Source: Acidobacteriota bacterium (GTDB taxonomy: Bacteria; Acidobacteriota; UBA6911). From it: a stretch of DNA of 42,221 bases. Location: contig JAFGTD010000180.1 of the NCBI GenBank assembly GCA_016934295.1, positions 1 to 42,221 on the forward strand. Direction: 5' to 3'. Shown piece by piece: positions 1-7,681 of the stretch. Position numbers and translations under genes: made by a program. Under the pieces are notes generated by a model. The model worked only from the letters and a program-made list of their open reading frames with translations, searched no databases and was not told the origin of the DNA. How positions within the stretch are numbered: the stretch's first letter is position 1; the number at the start of each line of letters is the position of its first letter.

Positions 1-233
1 CGCCAGGATCCGATCCAGGGCAGCCACCGGCTGTCGACATCCGCGGCCGTCCGGGAATCGTCATAGCCGGCAGCCATAATATCTCCGGCCGTACCCGGCA
101 GCAGACCCAGAACAACTCCGAAGAAACACAGACCGTATAGAAATAACCGGCCCACGGTCATGCGACGGAGGCTTTCACGTAATGGGTATTCAGCCCTTTT
201 AAACGGGAATTTTTGAAGAGTATTTACCCGCAT
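1..233 (-). CDS. Exported hypothetical protein, N-terminal part only
   Basis: The gene runs off the left edge; only the first 77 codons are visible. The ATG at 233 is preceded by AAGGAGCG four bases upstream, a strong ribosome binding site. The product starts with a basic stretch (about residues 1-26), then a hydrophobic segment (LFLYGLCFFGVVLGLLP) that looks like a signal peptide or anchor, then a polar region ending in RWLPWIGSW. It starts 12 bases after the stop of the upstream beta-barrel gene on the same strand, so the two are probably co-transcribed. Function is not recognised; export is inferred from the hydrophobic segment. Confidence 0.6.
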   Translation of the reverse strand, partial: MRVNTLQKFPFKRAEYPLRESLRRMTVGRLFLYGLCFFGVVLGLLPGTAGDIMAAGYDDSRTAADVDSRWLPWIGSW

Positions 234-245
234 GGTTCGCTCCTT

Positions 246-1079
246 TTAAAAATGCCATTGTAACCCGACGGATGCACGAAGACCAGACAGATCCACCGGA
301 TCGTATCGTACAATTGACATATCCAGTTCCGGTCTTGCCCAGGAATATCTGAGATCCAGTGTTATGTAGGTATGCGTGTGAACATTGATATCAACCCCGC
401 CTCCCAGGTATCCAACCGGAGTCCACCCGGTGGACTCCACTTTATCCGTATATATCGGAAGGTCCTCATACGAAAAATTAATAAAATCGCCTGCCTGTCT
501 GAACCGGTACCACTGGATCCCCGCACCGGCACTGAGGTAAGGAACAACACGGGACGGCATCCATGCATATTGCCCAACCTGACGTCCCCGTGGGATGAGT
601 AGAAATTTAAGCCCTGCAGTCAAGGGCAACTGGGCATAATTTGTTTCCTGAACAATAGGCAGGCCTTCCGTATCTTCCCATTCCCTGTACTCGGATTTTT
701 TCGTCCGGGTCATATAATCCAGGCTGATTACCAGCTCGAACCTTTCGTTAAGATCAACACCGCCATCGAAACCGAAGTTCCATGCTCTGAAATCGTTCCT
801 CTCCAATGTATATACATCCGTCAGTTCATCGAAGAGAATGCCGTGGGCACGCGGGAAAAATCTTCCGATACGAAAACCAAGAAAACCTTTGGGAGCTGAA
901 AACAGAAAATCCGCCTCTCTTCCCTGCCCCCGGTCATACTGCCCGGAAGATGGACTCGGATCCGCCGCCATTAATCCCGGAAGCAGCAGGAACATGACAA
1001 GGATCAAAGGCAATGCTTTATGCAGACATCGAATTAATAAGTTCTTCTTACGCCAGATACCATTCGTGCTGATGCCCAT
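246..1079 (-). CDS. Outer-membrane beta-barrel protein (OmpA/OmpW-like porin fold)
   Basis: A 277-residue exported protein of unknown specific role. The open frame extends upstream to 1193, but the ATG at 1079 has a near-perfect AAGGAGG five bases before it, so that start is chosen. Residues 1-40 form a signal peptide (KKNLLIRCLHK, hydrophobic LPLILVMFLLLPGL, then AMAAD-like cleavage). The rest shows alternating aromatic/polar strands typical of a barrel: GFRIGRFFP, ELVISLDYM, PLTAGLKFLL, VPYLSAGAGIQWYRF, VGYLGGGVDIN, YITLDLRYSWA and RASVGLQWHF. It ends in Phe, the usual BAM recognition residue. Homologous barrels are often annotated as outer membrane beta-barrel domain proteins. The partial exported gene lies 12 bases downstream. 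Confidence is high for the fold, low for a function. Confidence 0.75.
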   Translation of the reverse strand: MGISTNGIWRKKNLLIRCLHKALPLILVMFLLLPGLMAADPSPSSGQYDRGQGREADFLFSAPKGFLGFRIGRFFPRAHGILFDELTDVYTLERNDFRAWNFGFDGGVDLNERFELVISLDYMTRTKKSEYREWEDTEGLPIVQETNYAQLPLTAGLKFLLIPRGRQVGQYAWMPSRVVPYLSAGAGIQWYRFRQAGDFINFSYEDLPIYTDKVESTGWTPVGYLGGGVDINVHTHTYITLDLRYSWARPELDMSIVRYDPVDLSGLRASVGLQWHF

Positions 1080-1240
1080 ACCGGCCTCCTTCGGATGCAG
1101 TCTTCTTGCGATGAGATAAAGTCCGTGGAACGTTGCTTTTTTCAGCCGCAGATAAAAAGCCGTCCACCTGCGAGAACAATTCGATGCATGCATCTATTGG
1201 AATGGATGCGCCTTCGGGCAGAAGGGTTCATTCCAAGCGG

Positions 1241-1279
1241 AATAATTTCGGTGACAGTCACCATAACCTCGAAATTATT
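1241..1279 (+). repeat. Left hairpin end of the REP-like element
   Basis: AATAATTTCG (1241-1250), the palindrome GTGACAGTCAC (1251-1261), a short spacer, then CGAAATTATT (1270-1279). It is an imperfect reverse complement of the copy at 1508-1546. Confidence 0.85.
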
Positions 1280-1310
1280 CTGAAATATCAACCGGTGTTC
1301 TGAAACATAA

Positions 1311-1508
1311 CATGGGAAACAATGGAAGGAATTTCTAGAGGAAGGATTGCGAGCGAAAGAGGAGATCGAAAAAATCCGGGCTTCAACTCGAACGGGGCGT
1401 CCGCTTGGAAGCAAGAAATTTATTAACAAATTGGAAGAGATGACCGGAAGAAAGCTTTCACCTCAGAAGCGGGGGCCTAAACCGGGATCCAGGCGAAAAC
1501 ATTCTTGA
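1311..1508 (+). pseudogene. C-terminal remnant of a REP-associated IS200-like transposase
   Basis: An open frame of about 65 codons with no usable start (an in-frame TAA lies at 1308). Its end reads TRTGRPLGSKKFINKLEEM, then GRKLSPQKRGPKPG and a basic tail. This is the characteristic C-terminus of TnpA_REP/RayT proteins (RTGRPLG, GR-L, K-RG-P-K). The HUH motif and Tyr nucleophile region expected about 100 residues upstream are absent, because the left hairpin end comes immediately before. The stop TGA (1506-1508) touches the right hairpin end. Family assignment is confident; it is clearly non-functional. Confidence 0.75.
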
Positions 1509-1546
1509 GTAATTTCGAGGTTTTGGTGACTGTCACCGAAATTATT
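1508..1546 (-). repeat. Right hairpin end of the REP-like element
   Basis: AGTAATTTCG (1508-1517), GTGACTGTCAC (1526-1536) and CGAAATTATT (1537-1546). It is inverted relative to the left end. Bases 1542-1544 are also the stop codon of the minus-strand lipoprotein gene. Confidence 0.85.
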
Positions 1547-4500
1547 GCGTTATATACATGGCATCGCCCGTACCAATTGCCAGCTGTTTTTTTGTCGATC
1601 CCGGCTTTTGAACGATATTGCCCTCTGTCACTACGCCCAGCAGTGGTGGAGAACTCCATATTATATCGCTTGTCTGTAAATCGATAGATTGGATATAACT
1701 CTCCGTTCCAGTTCTATACGATGCCCCCGAAAAGATGCCGACAAGTAAAGTATTGTCATTATTCCCCGCGTTCGTGGTCGCCGTTATTCTTCCATTGACC
1801 AGGAAGGAATTTCTTATGCTTAAGTCATTATTCAGAATAATAATCCGGCTCGTATAATCTGGATAATCACCCTCAATCCTTGAAATAATGATTTCAGGCA
1901 TCTTATCCCCATCAATGTCCCCAACGGACATATGACCCAATATCTCACTGCCGTCTTCATAAGTCGGTCCCTCAACATAGCCGGAGCCGCTTCCAGTATA
2001 AACAACCAAACGGGATCGCTCCATAGATAGGATTTCCAGAATGTCGTCACCGTCCATGTCGTAAAGCTCAACCTCGGTAACGTAATCTGTTATCGGGCTG
2101 CTCCATAAAAGGAGTTGGTTGAATGGATCGTACAGACGGATAGAGGTGCCCCATTCCACGGCCAAGTCCGTGTGTCCATCGCCATTGGCATCCCCACATG
2201 CCACCTCCCCCCCTATCGAAATGGACCATTCTTCGGTGTAATCAAACAGGTCATATATAGAAATAAAATCATCGTAATGTTCCGCGCTGGAAAACATTAC
2301 TTCTTCCCTGCCATCCAGATCGTAGTCGGCAATACAAAAATTAAAATGGTTATGCCAATTGGATCCAACCTCCGGGCTTATAGTCAAATCTCCCGAATCG
2401 TAATCCATGGAAATAAGCCTACTGCCATCATATCCGCTATTTGTGTTTATCGTGGCAAAAACAATGCTGCTGTCCCCATTGATGTCCGAAATAGGCCGTC
2501 CTCCAATAAACGGACCGTCTAACTGGCTTGGATCGATATTCTGGAAATCAATCGTCTGAGTCACGGAATCAAAAACCGCCAAGAAATCTTCTCCTGTAGT
2601 ATGCAGGCCTACTCCCCATATGACTTCTGTATTGCTATCCTGGTCTGCATCGCCTACCGCAAGACTTTCTATTCCACCATAATATGGGCCGGTCGACCAT
2701 ATTTCCTCGGCAGAACCGGCATCCACGTTATAGGCAAGTACATTAAGTCCCTGGCATTTGCCCATCACCAGTTCTTTCGCAGGATCGGCATCCAGATCTG
2801 CGGCGGCTATGCTGCAGATATCAAAGATATTTGTAAATTCAAAAAAAACGGACTTTTGAACCGCGTCATAGACTATTTGAGTTTTATCCCTGCTACCCGC
2901 AATAATTTCATCAATGCCATCGCCATTGATATCGGCGACGATAATATCGTCGCCGAACTCCTCGGAATAAACCCATTCATTATTATATATAGCGCCGTCA
3001 TACACATACCCGCCAGAAAAAACGATCTCCAAATCAGTGTCGTTGTCGACGTTTCCTATACTGATACTTTTGCCCAGTTCCAAGACCGGCGTCTGCCATA
3101 AAATCCCCAGATCGGCGGCATCCATTACGAATGCCATACCGGTATTGTCATATCGGGAATCTCCAAACAGGGCTGCAAGTTCTATAAAGCCATCACTGTC
3201 CAGGTCGGCTGCAGCCAGTCCCCAACCCTCTTCGATTTCCGCATCAACTATGAACGGTGCAAAATCCATGCTTGAAGTAATAGACTTTTCGTTGATGCTG
3301 ATGACTTTAATTTGAAGACCTGTCTGGACAAAGATTGCATATAGGCCGTCACCGTCCAAATCAAGCGGTAGAATGGCATCAATGGAATCATCCGGTAAAT
3401 TGATTTCATAGGGATACACCCAGTCCTGCACGTATTCACCACTTCTCCATTCCAATGTATAAATAAGATTGTTATTGTCCGTTAAAAGAATCTCCGTTAC
3501 ACCATCGTTATCGAAATCGCCCACATGGATATTTCTTTCCTTATAGGGAACTTCAATACCCGAGCGCGCGATGGGGGGCTCGATATCGGGATCAGGATCG
3601 ATAATCAAAAAAGTAAGCGGCACCTCCACTTCATGACTTACATTGCTTACGGTCACTATAGTTTTCATGGTTCCCTGAGGAAAGTAATCCAGCGATGGAA
3701 CCTTCCATTGCAATAAGCCGCTGTCATTGATTGTCATGCCTGAGATCGGGGAGGATAAATTAAAAGTGAACGGCCCTTGATCCATGTTGCTGGGAGACAG
3801 ATCGATTTCAACCTGGTCTCCGCTTGTATATTGGAACAATGTCTGTCCCAGTTTAACTTCGGGAAAATCCAGCATGATGTGTAGAATTATTAGCTTTCTG
3901 CGCACCCCGTTGTGGCCGTCATCGACAACGAGCTCAAAGCTATAATCCCCTGCTTGGTCCACATTAATAACCAAGTTTAAGTTATTGTCTATGGACCAGT
4001 CAAACTGGCTTCCGGTAGGACTTTCAATAAGATCAATGGAATAACCCAGGAAATCGCAGTCCGGATCGGTCACACCTAGAAGCGAAACGATAATTGGACT
4101 ACCCCGGTCAACTTCTATAACAGTATTTTCTAGCCTCACAATCGGATCATCGTTAGTCCAGGGTTCTTCACTCAATTCAGACACTGTCGCTGTCATGTAG
4201 GCATTTGGCGATCCGTCTCCATCATCATCCAGCGAGGCAATGAACTTTACTTCATCCAGGAAGGCGACTCGTATACCGGTATCCTGTCTGCCGGTTATAT
4301 CCATGAATTCCATGATGGAAGATCCGCTGGACAGTTCCACCGTACCGTATTCCGAATACCCCACCGTACCGGACACTCTTGTATCTTCCACGTACGGATA
4401 ATCGCCTACGGCAATATCGCTAGCGATTGTCAACCCGTCAGCTTCAAGATAAACGCCGCTGTGAATATCCGTGATTTTGATATCGGCGGTCACCACCTGC

Positions 4501-5066
4501 CCGCTGCCTGAAGGGGAATAGACTTCAATGGTGCCGTTGAGAACAGTCCCGTAACTGCCGTTTGCCGAAGTGGTTTCATAGTCTTCAAAACTGACTGTGT
4601 AGATTATTGGAAATGCTACGAGGTCGGTCCGGTCAATAGTAATCCGTATGACGCCGTCCGTTCGAATATCATACTGATTGTTCACACATTTGTTGTCGGT
4701 ATATGTTATCTCGCCCGTGGCGTCGTACTCCGAAAGATCGCCTTCTACAGTCGCCGTACCGCCTTGATTATCACAGGCGGACTTTTCGTAATACTCGCCG
4801 TTTTCGGCATAGTACATAACATAATTCGCCAGGTAGGGAAAATCGTACATGATGCTCCGGCTCAGATCCGTCAAGGTGAAGGAGGTATCCATGAGCGGAA
4901 CCGCATTCCACCTGGTAATTAAAGCCTGCTCAAGGCCCGGAGTTATCGGGGGCGCAGGAGGATTATAGCCTCCGCCGCCGTTTCCACTCCCGCCGCTTCC
5001 TCCGTCTCCGCCGCACCCGAACAGGCCAAGAAAAACAGCCGCGATTACAAACCATTTATGATTCAC
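1542..5066 (-). CDS. Large FG-GAP/VCBS-repeat surface lipoprotein
   Basis: A protein of about 1174 residues. A GTG at 5066 is the likely start: GGGAG lies eight bases before it, and the signal VNHKWFVIAAVFLGLFGC then fits a lipoprotein with lipobox L-F-G-C. A Gly-rich linker follows the Cys. Residues about 50-340 form a domain of unknown type. At about 340-400 there is a cadherin/PKD-like module (VTDPDCDFLGYSIDLI, AGDYSFELVVDDG). From about residue 530 to the end there are about a dozen FG-GAP/VCBS calcium-binding blades such as DLDGDGLY, DLDSDGFIEL, DINGDGIDEII, DANGDGHTDLAV and DIDGDKMPEIII. Such propellers are usually extracellular and mediate adhesion or ligand binding; no enzyme motif was seen. 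The last codon and stop derive from the inserted REP-like element, so the native C-terminus may have been slightly longer. Confidence 0.85.
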   Translation of the reverse strand: MNHKWFVIAAVFLGLFGCGGDGGSGGSGNGGGGYNPPAPPITPGLEQALITRWNAVPLMDTSFTLTDLSRSIMYDFPYLANYVMYYAENGEYYEKSACDNQGGTATVEGDLSEYDATGEITYTDNKCVNNQYDIRTDGVIRITIDRTDLVAFPIIYTVSFEDYETTSANGSYGTVLNGTIEVYSPSGSGQVVTADIKITDIHSGVYLEADGLTIASDIAVGDYPYVEDTRVSGTVGYSEYGTVELSSGSSIMEFMDITGRQDTGIRVAFLDEVKFIASLDDDGDGSPNAYMTATVSELSEEPWTNDDPIVRLENTVIEVDRGSPIIVSLLGVTDPDCDFLGYSIDLIESPTGSQFDWSIDNNLNLVINVDQAGDYSFELVVDDGHNGVRRKLIILHIMLDFPEVKLGQTLFQYTSGDQVEIDLSPSNMDQGPFTFNLSSPISGMTINDSGLLQWKVPSLDYFPQGTMKTIVTVSNVSHEVEVPLTFLIIDPDPDIEPPIARSGIEVPYKERNIHVGDFDNDGVTEILLTDNNNLIYTLEWRSGEYVQDWVYPYEINLPDDSIDAILPLDLDGDGLYAIFVQTGLQIKVISINEKSITSSMDFAPFIVDAEIEEGWGLAAADLDSDGFIELAALFGDSRYDNTGMAFVMDAADLGILWQTPVLELGKSISIGNVDNDTDLEIVFSGGYVYDGAIYNNEWVYSEEFGDDIIVADINGDGIDEIIAGSRDKTQIVYDAVQKSVFFEFTNIFDICSIAAADLDADPAKELVMGKCQGLNVLAYNVDAGSAEEIWSTGPYYGGIESLAVGDADQDSNTEVIWGVGLHTTGEDFLAVFDSVTQTIDFQNIDPSQLDGPFIGGRPISDINGDSSIVFATINTNSGYDGSRLISMDYDSGDLTISPEVGSNWHNHFNFCIADYDLDGREEVMFSSAEHYDDFISIYDLFDYTEEWSISIGGEVACGDANGDGHTDLAVEWGTSIRLYDPFNQLLLWSSPITDYVTEVELYDMDGDDILEILSMERSRLVVYTGSGSGYVEGPTYEDGSEILGHMSVGDIDGDKMPEIIISRIEGDYPDYTSRIIILNNDLSIRNSFLVNGRITATTNAGNNDNTLLVGIFSGASYRTGTESYIQSIDLQTSDIIWSSPPLLGVVTEGNIVQKPGSTKKQLAIGTGDAMYITQ

Positions 5067-5268
5067 CGTCACCGCTCCCTGGATGCACATTAAAAATACT
5101 TATAAAAAATTGGATGGAAGCACCGGCTTTTCTTGATAATTCCAGGATCAGCCGCAATCCTGCTTCCGATCGATTTTCTTATAGTTTTTTTTGAAATTTC
5201 CTCGTGAGATTATATCACAGGTCGTAAAGTTTTTATAAATTCCAATTACTTTTTTTTCGTGCAAAAAA

Positions 5269-5340
5269 GGGCGAACACAAGGTTCGCCCCTACGTTATTG
5301 GCAAGGCCGGATTGAGGGCGAACACAAGGTTCGCCCCTAC
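5269..5340 (-). repeat. Two tandem GTAG-headed hairpin repeats (REP-like)
   Basis: Two identical 25-base copies, 5269-5293 and 5316-5340, in the same orientation and 22 bases apart. On the minus strand each begins GTAG, then GGGCGAAC pairs with GTTCGCCC around a 5-base loop. GTAG followed by a GC-rich hairpin is the hallmark of REP elements mobilised by TnpA_REP transposases. They fill the gap between the OsmC gene and the lipoprotein gene and may act as a transcription attenuator there. The rest of 5067-5379 is AT-rich with no gene seen. Confidence 0.85.
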
Positions 5341-5379
5341 TAAGACATTCGTATTTATTTCAGGAATGTATGGATGGAA

Positions 5380-5820
5380 TTATTCAATATGGTAGATCGT
5401 CTGGATATCGATATCCTCCCGAAGCGAATTATGTACGGAACAATATTTTTCGGACGACAGCGATATCGCGCGCTGGACCTTTTCTTCCGCCAGGTTGTCC
5501 CCCTTTAAAAAGAGCTCCATAACCACCGAAAGCAGTCTCTGGGGCGGCGTCTCCGACCGCTTTCCATGTACTTTCATGGACATCGACGAGAGCCGGCAGC
5601 GCATTTTCTGAAGGATGGACACGACATCGATGGCCATACATCCTGCCAGAGAGAGCAGGAGCCCCTCCAGCGGCATGCACCCCATCTGAACGTTCGCGTC
5701 GAATTCCATGTCGTATCCCCGCTGGGTACTCGCGGTAAAAATCAGGTCCTGATCCCACACCAGCCGGGCCTCCATATCGGCGTCTACGCGCTCCTTGTAT
5801 CCTTCTATCTTGTCCGTCAT
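5380..5820 (-). CDS. OsmC-family (YhfA-type) thiol peroxide-reductase-like protein
   Basis: A 146-residue cytoplasmic protein. The ATG at 5820 has GGAAAGG nine bases upstream; a TTG at 5838 is a less likely alternative. The OsmC/Ohr fold reduces organic hydroperoxides with a pair of cysteines, and both are present: Cys61 in SLAGCMAIDV and Cys127 in EKYCSVHNSL. The segment GCMAIDVVSILQKMR closely matches the YhfA subgroup, whose substrate is poorly known. The length is normal for the family. It is transcribed away from the selenoprotein region. An oxidative-stress role is inferred from the family. Confidence 0.88.
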   Translation of the reverse strand: MTDKIEGYKERVDADMEARLVWDQDLIFTASTQRGYDMEFDANVQMGCMPLEGLLLSLAGCMAIDVVSILQKMRCRLSSMSMKVHGKRSETPPQRLLSVVMELFLKGDNLAEEKVQRAISLSSEKYCSVHNSLREDIDIQTIYHIE

Positions 5821-6042
5821 AAATCTCAGCCTTTCCAACCAACAGGTAATTTAGTTAACTTTAATATCTACAACAATTGCAGGTCCACATCCTTCTCTGT
5901 CCGCAACGCTTCGGGTGGAAGACAGTAAAATTTGAGGTGTTTATTTCCACGCAGTAACGTTTTATAATCCCCACCACGGGCTGCAAGGTAATTTAGCGTA
6001 ATAGGCCATATTTTTAAACTCTTAACGTAGTAAAGGAACACT

Positions 6043-7011
6043 ATGACATCAAGCAACGACACTGCAAAAGAACCCCTCTGGCTGGCAATGGAAAGAAAAA
6101 TTCTCGAGCATGCCTCCCTGGACGCATCCGGATCAAACCTGGCATCGGTTTTACAGGCAATCGCCCGGGAGCTGGATCAATCCGGTTACAATGTATCCCT
6201 CCATGGCGGGAATTTTCTGCAGCTGCGATGGGCGCTGGAAGAAAAAAACAGAAACGGCCGTCCCCTTCTGGAAGATCTGAACGGAGCCATCGGTAAATTA
6301 ACCTTCGAGGATGTCGGGAACACAAAAAAGGCTACAGCCGATATCATTAACGCCGTTGGAGATTCCTGGCCCAAACTGAAGGATTTTGAGCGGAAACCGG
6401 CCGTGCTGGAAATGATCGAACAAACGCGTCTTGGATTCCTCACTGCAAAAGCAAAAGAGCTGTCCGAAAGCGAGGGAATCCGATACCTGATGGCCGCTGA
6501 AGTAATTTCCGATGTAATTATTGAATCTCTCGGCATTACGAAGGAGCGCTATGACCGGGAGGTAGCGGCGATCGAGGCTGAAAACAAGGAAAAAGCCCGC
6601 GTCCTGAAACTGCTCGAAGCGGTTGCGGGTAAACCCGATGAAGGGCGGATCAAACACCTGATAAACAACGATGTCTCCGATGCGTTGATCAGGGAAATAG
6701 CCGGGGTGGGGCAGGAAGCCGTCGAAGCGGCCCAAAAAGCCATGGAAGAGGAGCTTAGGGAAAAAAAGAGGCTCGCTGAAGAAGAAGCGGCAAGGAAGGC
6801 GGAAGAAGCTGCAGGCCCGTCTCTTGAGAATATCTCCATGGAAGACCGCCTGACGCACATTGAAGCGATCCGGGATATCATGGACCTGTGCGATGCGGAG
6901 GCCGAAATCCGGCAGATGTGCGAACAGAGCAACGTGCCGAAATGCCTGATCGACATCGCGGTCTCCGATCCGGACAGGCTGGATGCGCTGGAAGAAGAAG
7001 CGGAAGGCTGA
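6043..7011 (+). CDS. Hypothetical helical coiled-coil protein
   Basis: A 322-residue protein with no recognised family. The start ATG has AAAGGA five bases upstream. There is no signal peptide or membrane segment, so it is probably cytoplasmic. The sequence is rich in Glu, Lys and Ala and almost entirely helical. Residues about 225-262 (KAMEEELREKKRLAEEEAAR) form a strong coiled coil, and the C-terminus has a short Cys-containing helix pair (DLCDAEAEIRQMCEQSNVPKC). A selenoprotein gene starts 58 bases downstream on the same strand, so co-transcription is possible. Scaffold or regulatory roles would be guesses. Confidence 0.7.
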   Translation: MTSSNDTAKEPLWLAMERKILEHASLDASGSNLASVLQAIARELDQSGYNVSLHGGNFLQLRWALEEKNRNGRPLLEDLNGAIGKLTFEDVGNTKKATADIINAVGDSWPKLKDFERKPAVLEMIEQTRLGFLTAKAKELSESEGIRYLMAAEVISDVIIESLGITKERYDREVAAIEAENKEKARVLKLLEAVAGKPDEGRIKHLINNDVSDALIREIAGVGQEAVEAAQKAMEEELREKKRLAEEEAARKAEEAAGPSLENISMEDRLTHIEAIRDIMDLCDAEAEIRQMCEQSNVPKCLIDIAVSDPDRLDALEEEAEG

Positions 7012-7069
7012 TGGCTGTGTAAAAGATCCACGGCGATAAAAATACAATCGTAAGAGAAGGCCCGATAAT

Positions 7070-7606
7070 ATGACCATGGTGGGTCAAAAAGCCGTTCCTT
7101 TTTCTTTAAGAGACCTCGAGAACACTCCGTACAGACTGGAATCCTTCGCCGGGACCTGGCTGCTGCTGGTCTTCCACCGTCACCTCGGCTGACTGCCGTG
7201 CCGGGGACACCTGTCGCAGTTGCGGCGCCATGAAAAAGAGCTGGACCGTCTGGGTGTAAAAGTCGTCGTCGTCACTTTTGAACAGATATTTCCCGCCCTG
7301 GCTTACGTAAAGAAAACGAGCCTTCAGTGGCCCCTGCTTGTGGATGAAAAGCGCTCGTTGTACCGCGCCTACGGCATGCTGAATGCCGGACTCCTGGACC
7401 TGTGGGGACCCGCGACATGGTGGGCCTATATGAAAGAAATGGCCAGGGGAAGGTTGCCGAAAAAACCGACCGGAGACGTCAACCAGCGGGGCGGGGATGT
7501 GCTGGTGGATCCGTCGGGAATAATCCGGCTGCATCATGTAGGAAAAGGGCCGGCGGACAGGCCGCCTGTGGCTTCCATCCTTCGCCGGATTGAAAAGGTC
7601 GGATAG
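7070..7606 (+). CDS. AhpC/TSA-type (peroxiredoxin-like) selenoprotein, Sec at UGA 7190
   Basis: Read through the in-frame TGA at 7190-7192, this is a 178-residue thioredoxin-fold protein. AGAAGG lies nine bases before the ATG at 7070; a second ATG at 7076 is also in frame. Upstream of UGA: PFSLRDLENTPYRLESFAG, then WLLLVFHRHLG. Next comes Sec41-Leu-Pro-Cys44, then RGHLSQLRRHEKELDRLGV. The C-terminal part has GGDVLVDPSGIIRLHH and a final helix. AhpC-TSA_2 (Prx-like) redoxins have a Cys exactly here (RHFGCPFC-like motifs), so UGA replaces the catalytic N-terminal Cys of a CxxC. Homology continues without frameshift on both sides, which argues against a pseudogene. The likely role is a thiol- or peroxide-directed oxidoreductase; it may also be compared with SelL-related proteins. 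Without Sec decoding, only a 40-residue fragment would be made. Confidence 0.85.
7195..7226 (+). promoter_or_regulatory. Candidate SECIS hairpin of the redoxin selenoprotein
   Basis: Immediately after the UGA, GCCG (7195-7198) can pair with CGGC (7223-7226), UGC (7199-7201) with GCA (7216-7218, partly shifted), and GAC (7206-7208) with GUC (7213-7215) around loop ACCU. The distance from UGA suits a bacterial SECIS, but the loop lacks the usual exposed GU. The call therefore rests mainly on the coding evidence. Confidence 0.4.
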
Positions 7607-7681
7607 GGCTTTCCCGCAAGGTTTCTGCGGCGGCGTATCCGATCGCAATCCTGGAATTTCCGCCCTCCGGCAAGGCGCCTT

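Larger units (their letters stand above)
1241..1546 (+). mobile_element. Decayed REP-transposase (TnpA_REP-like) element with hairpin ends
   Basis: A 306-base unit bounded by inverted 39-base ends (1241-1279 and 1508-1546). Each end folds as a long-armed hairpin: AATAATTTCG pairs with CGAAATTATT and encloses the palindrome GTGACAGTCAC (left) or GTGACTGTCAC (right). Between the ends lies the C-terminal part of an IS200-like REP transposase without its catalytic N-terminus. Hairpin termini recognised by a Y1 HUH transposase are established for this class. The internal deletion makes this copy non-autonomous. Its right end overlaps the stop codon of the large lipoprotein gene. Confidence 0.75.

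Noticed and set aside
5269-5340. CRISPR array
   Set aside because: Only two repeats, each a hairpin with GTAG head, and a single 22-base spacer; no cas genes.
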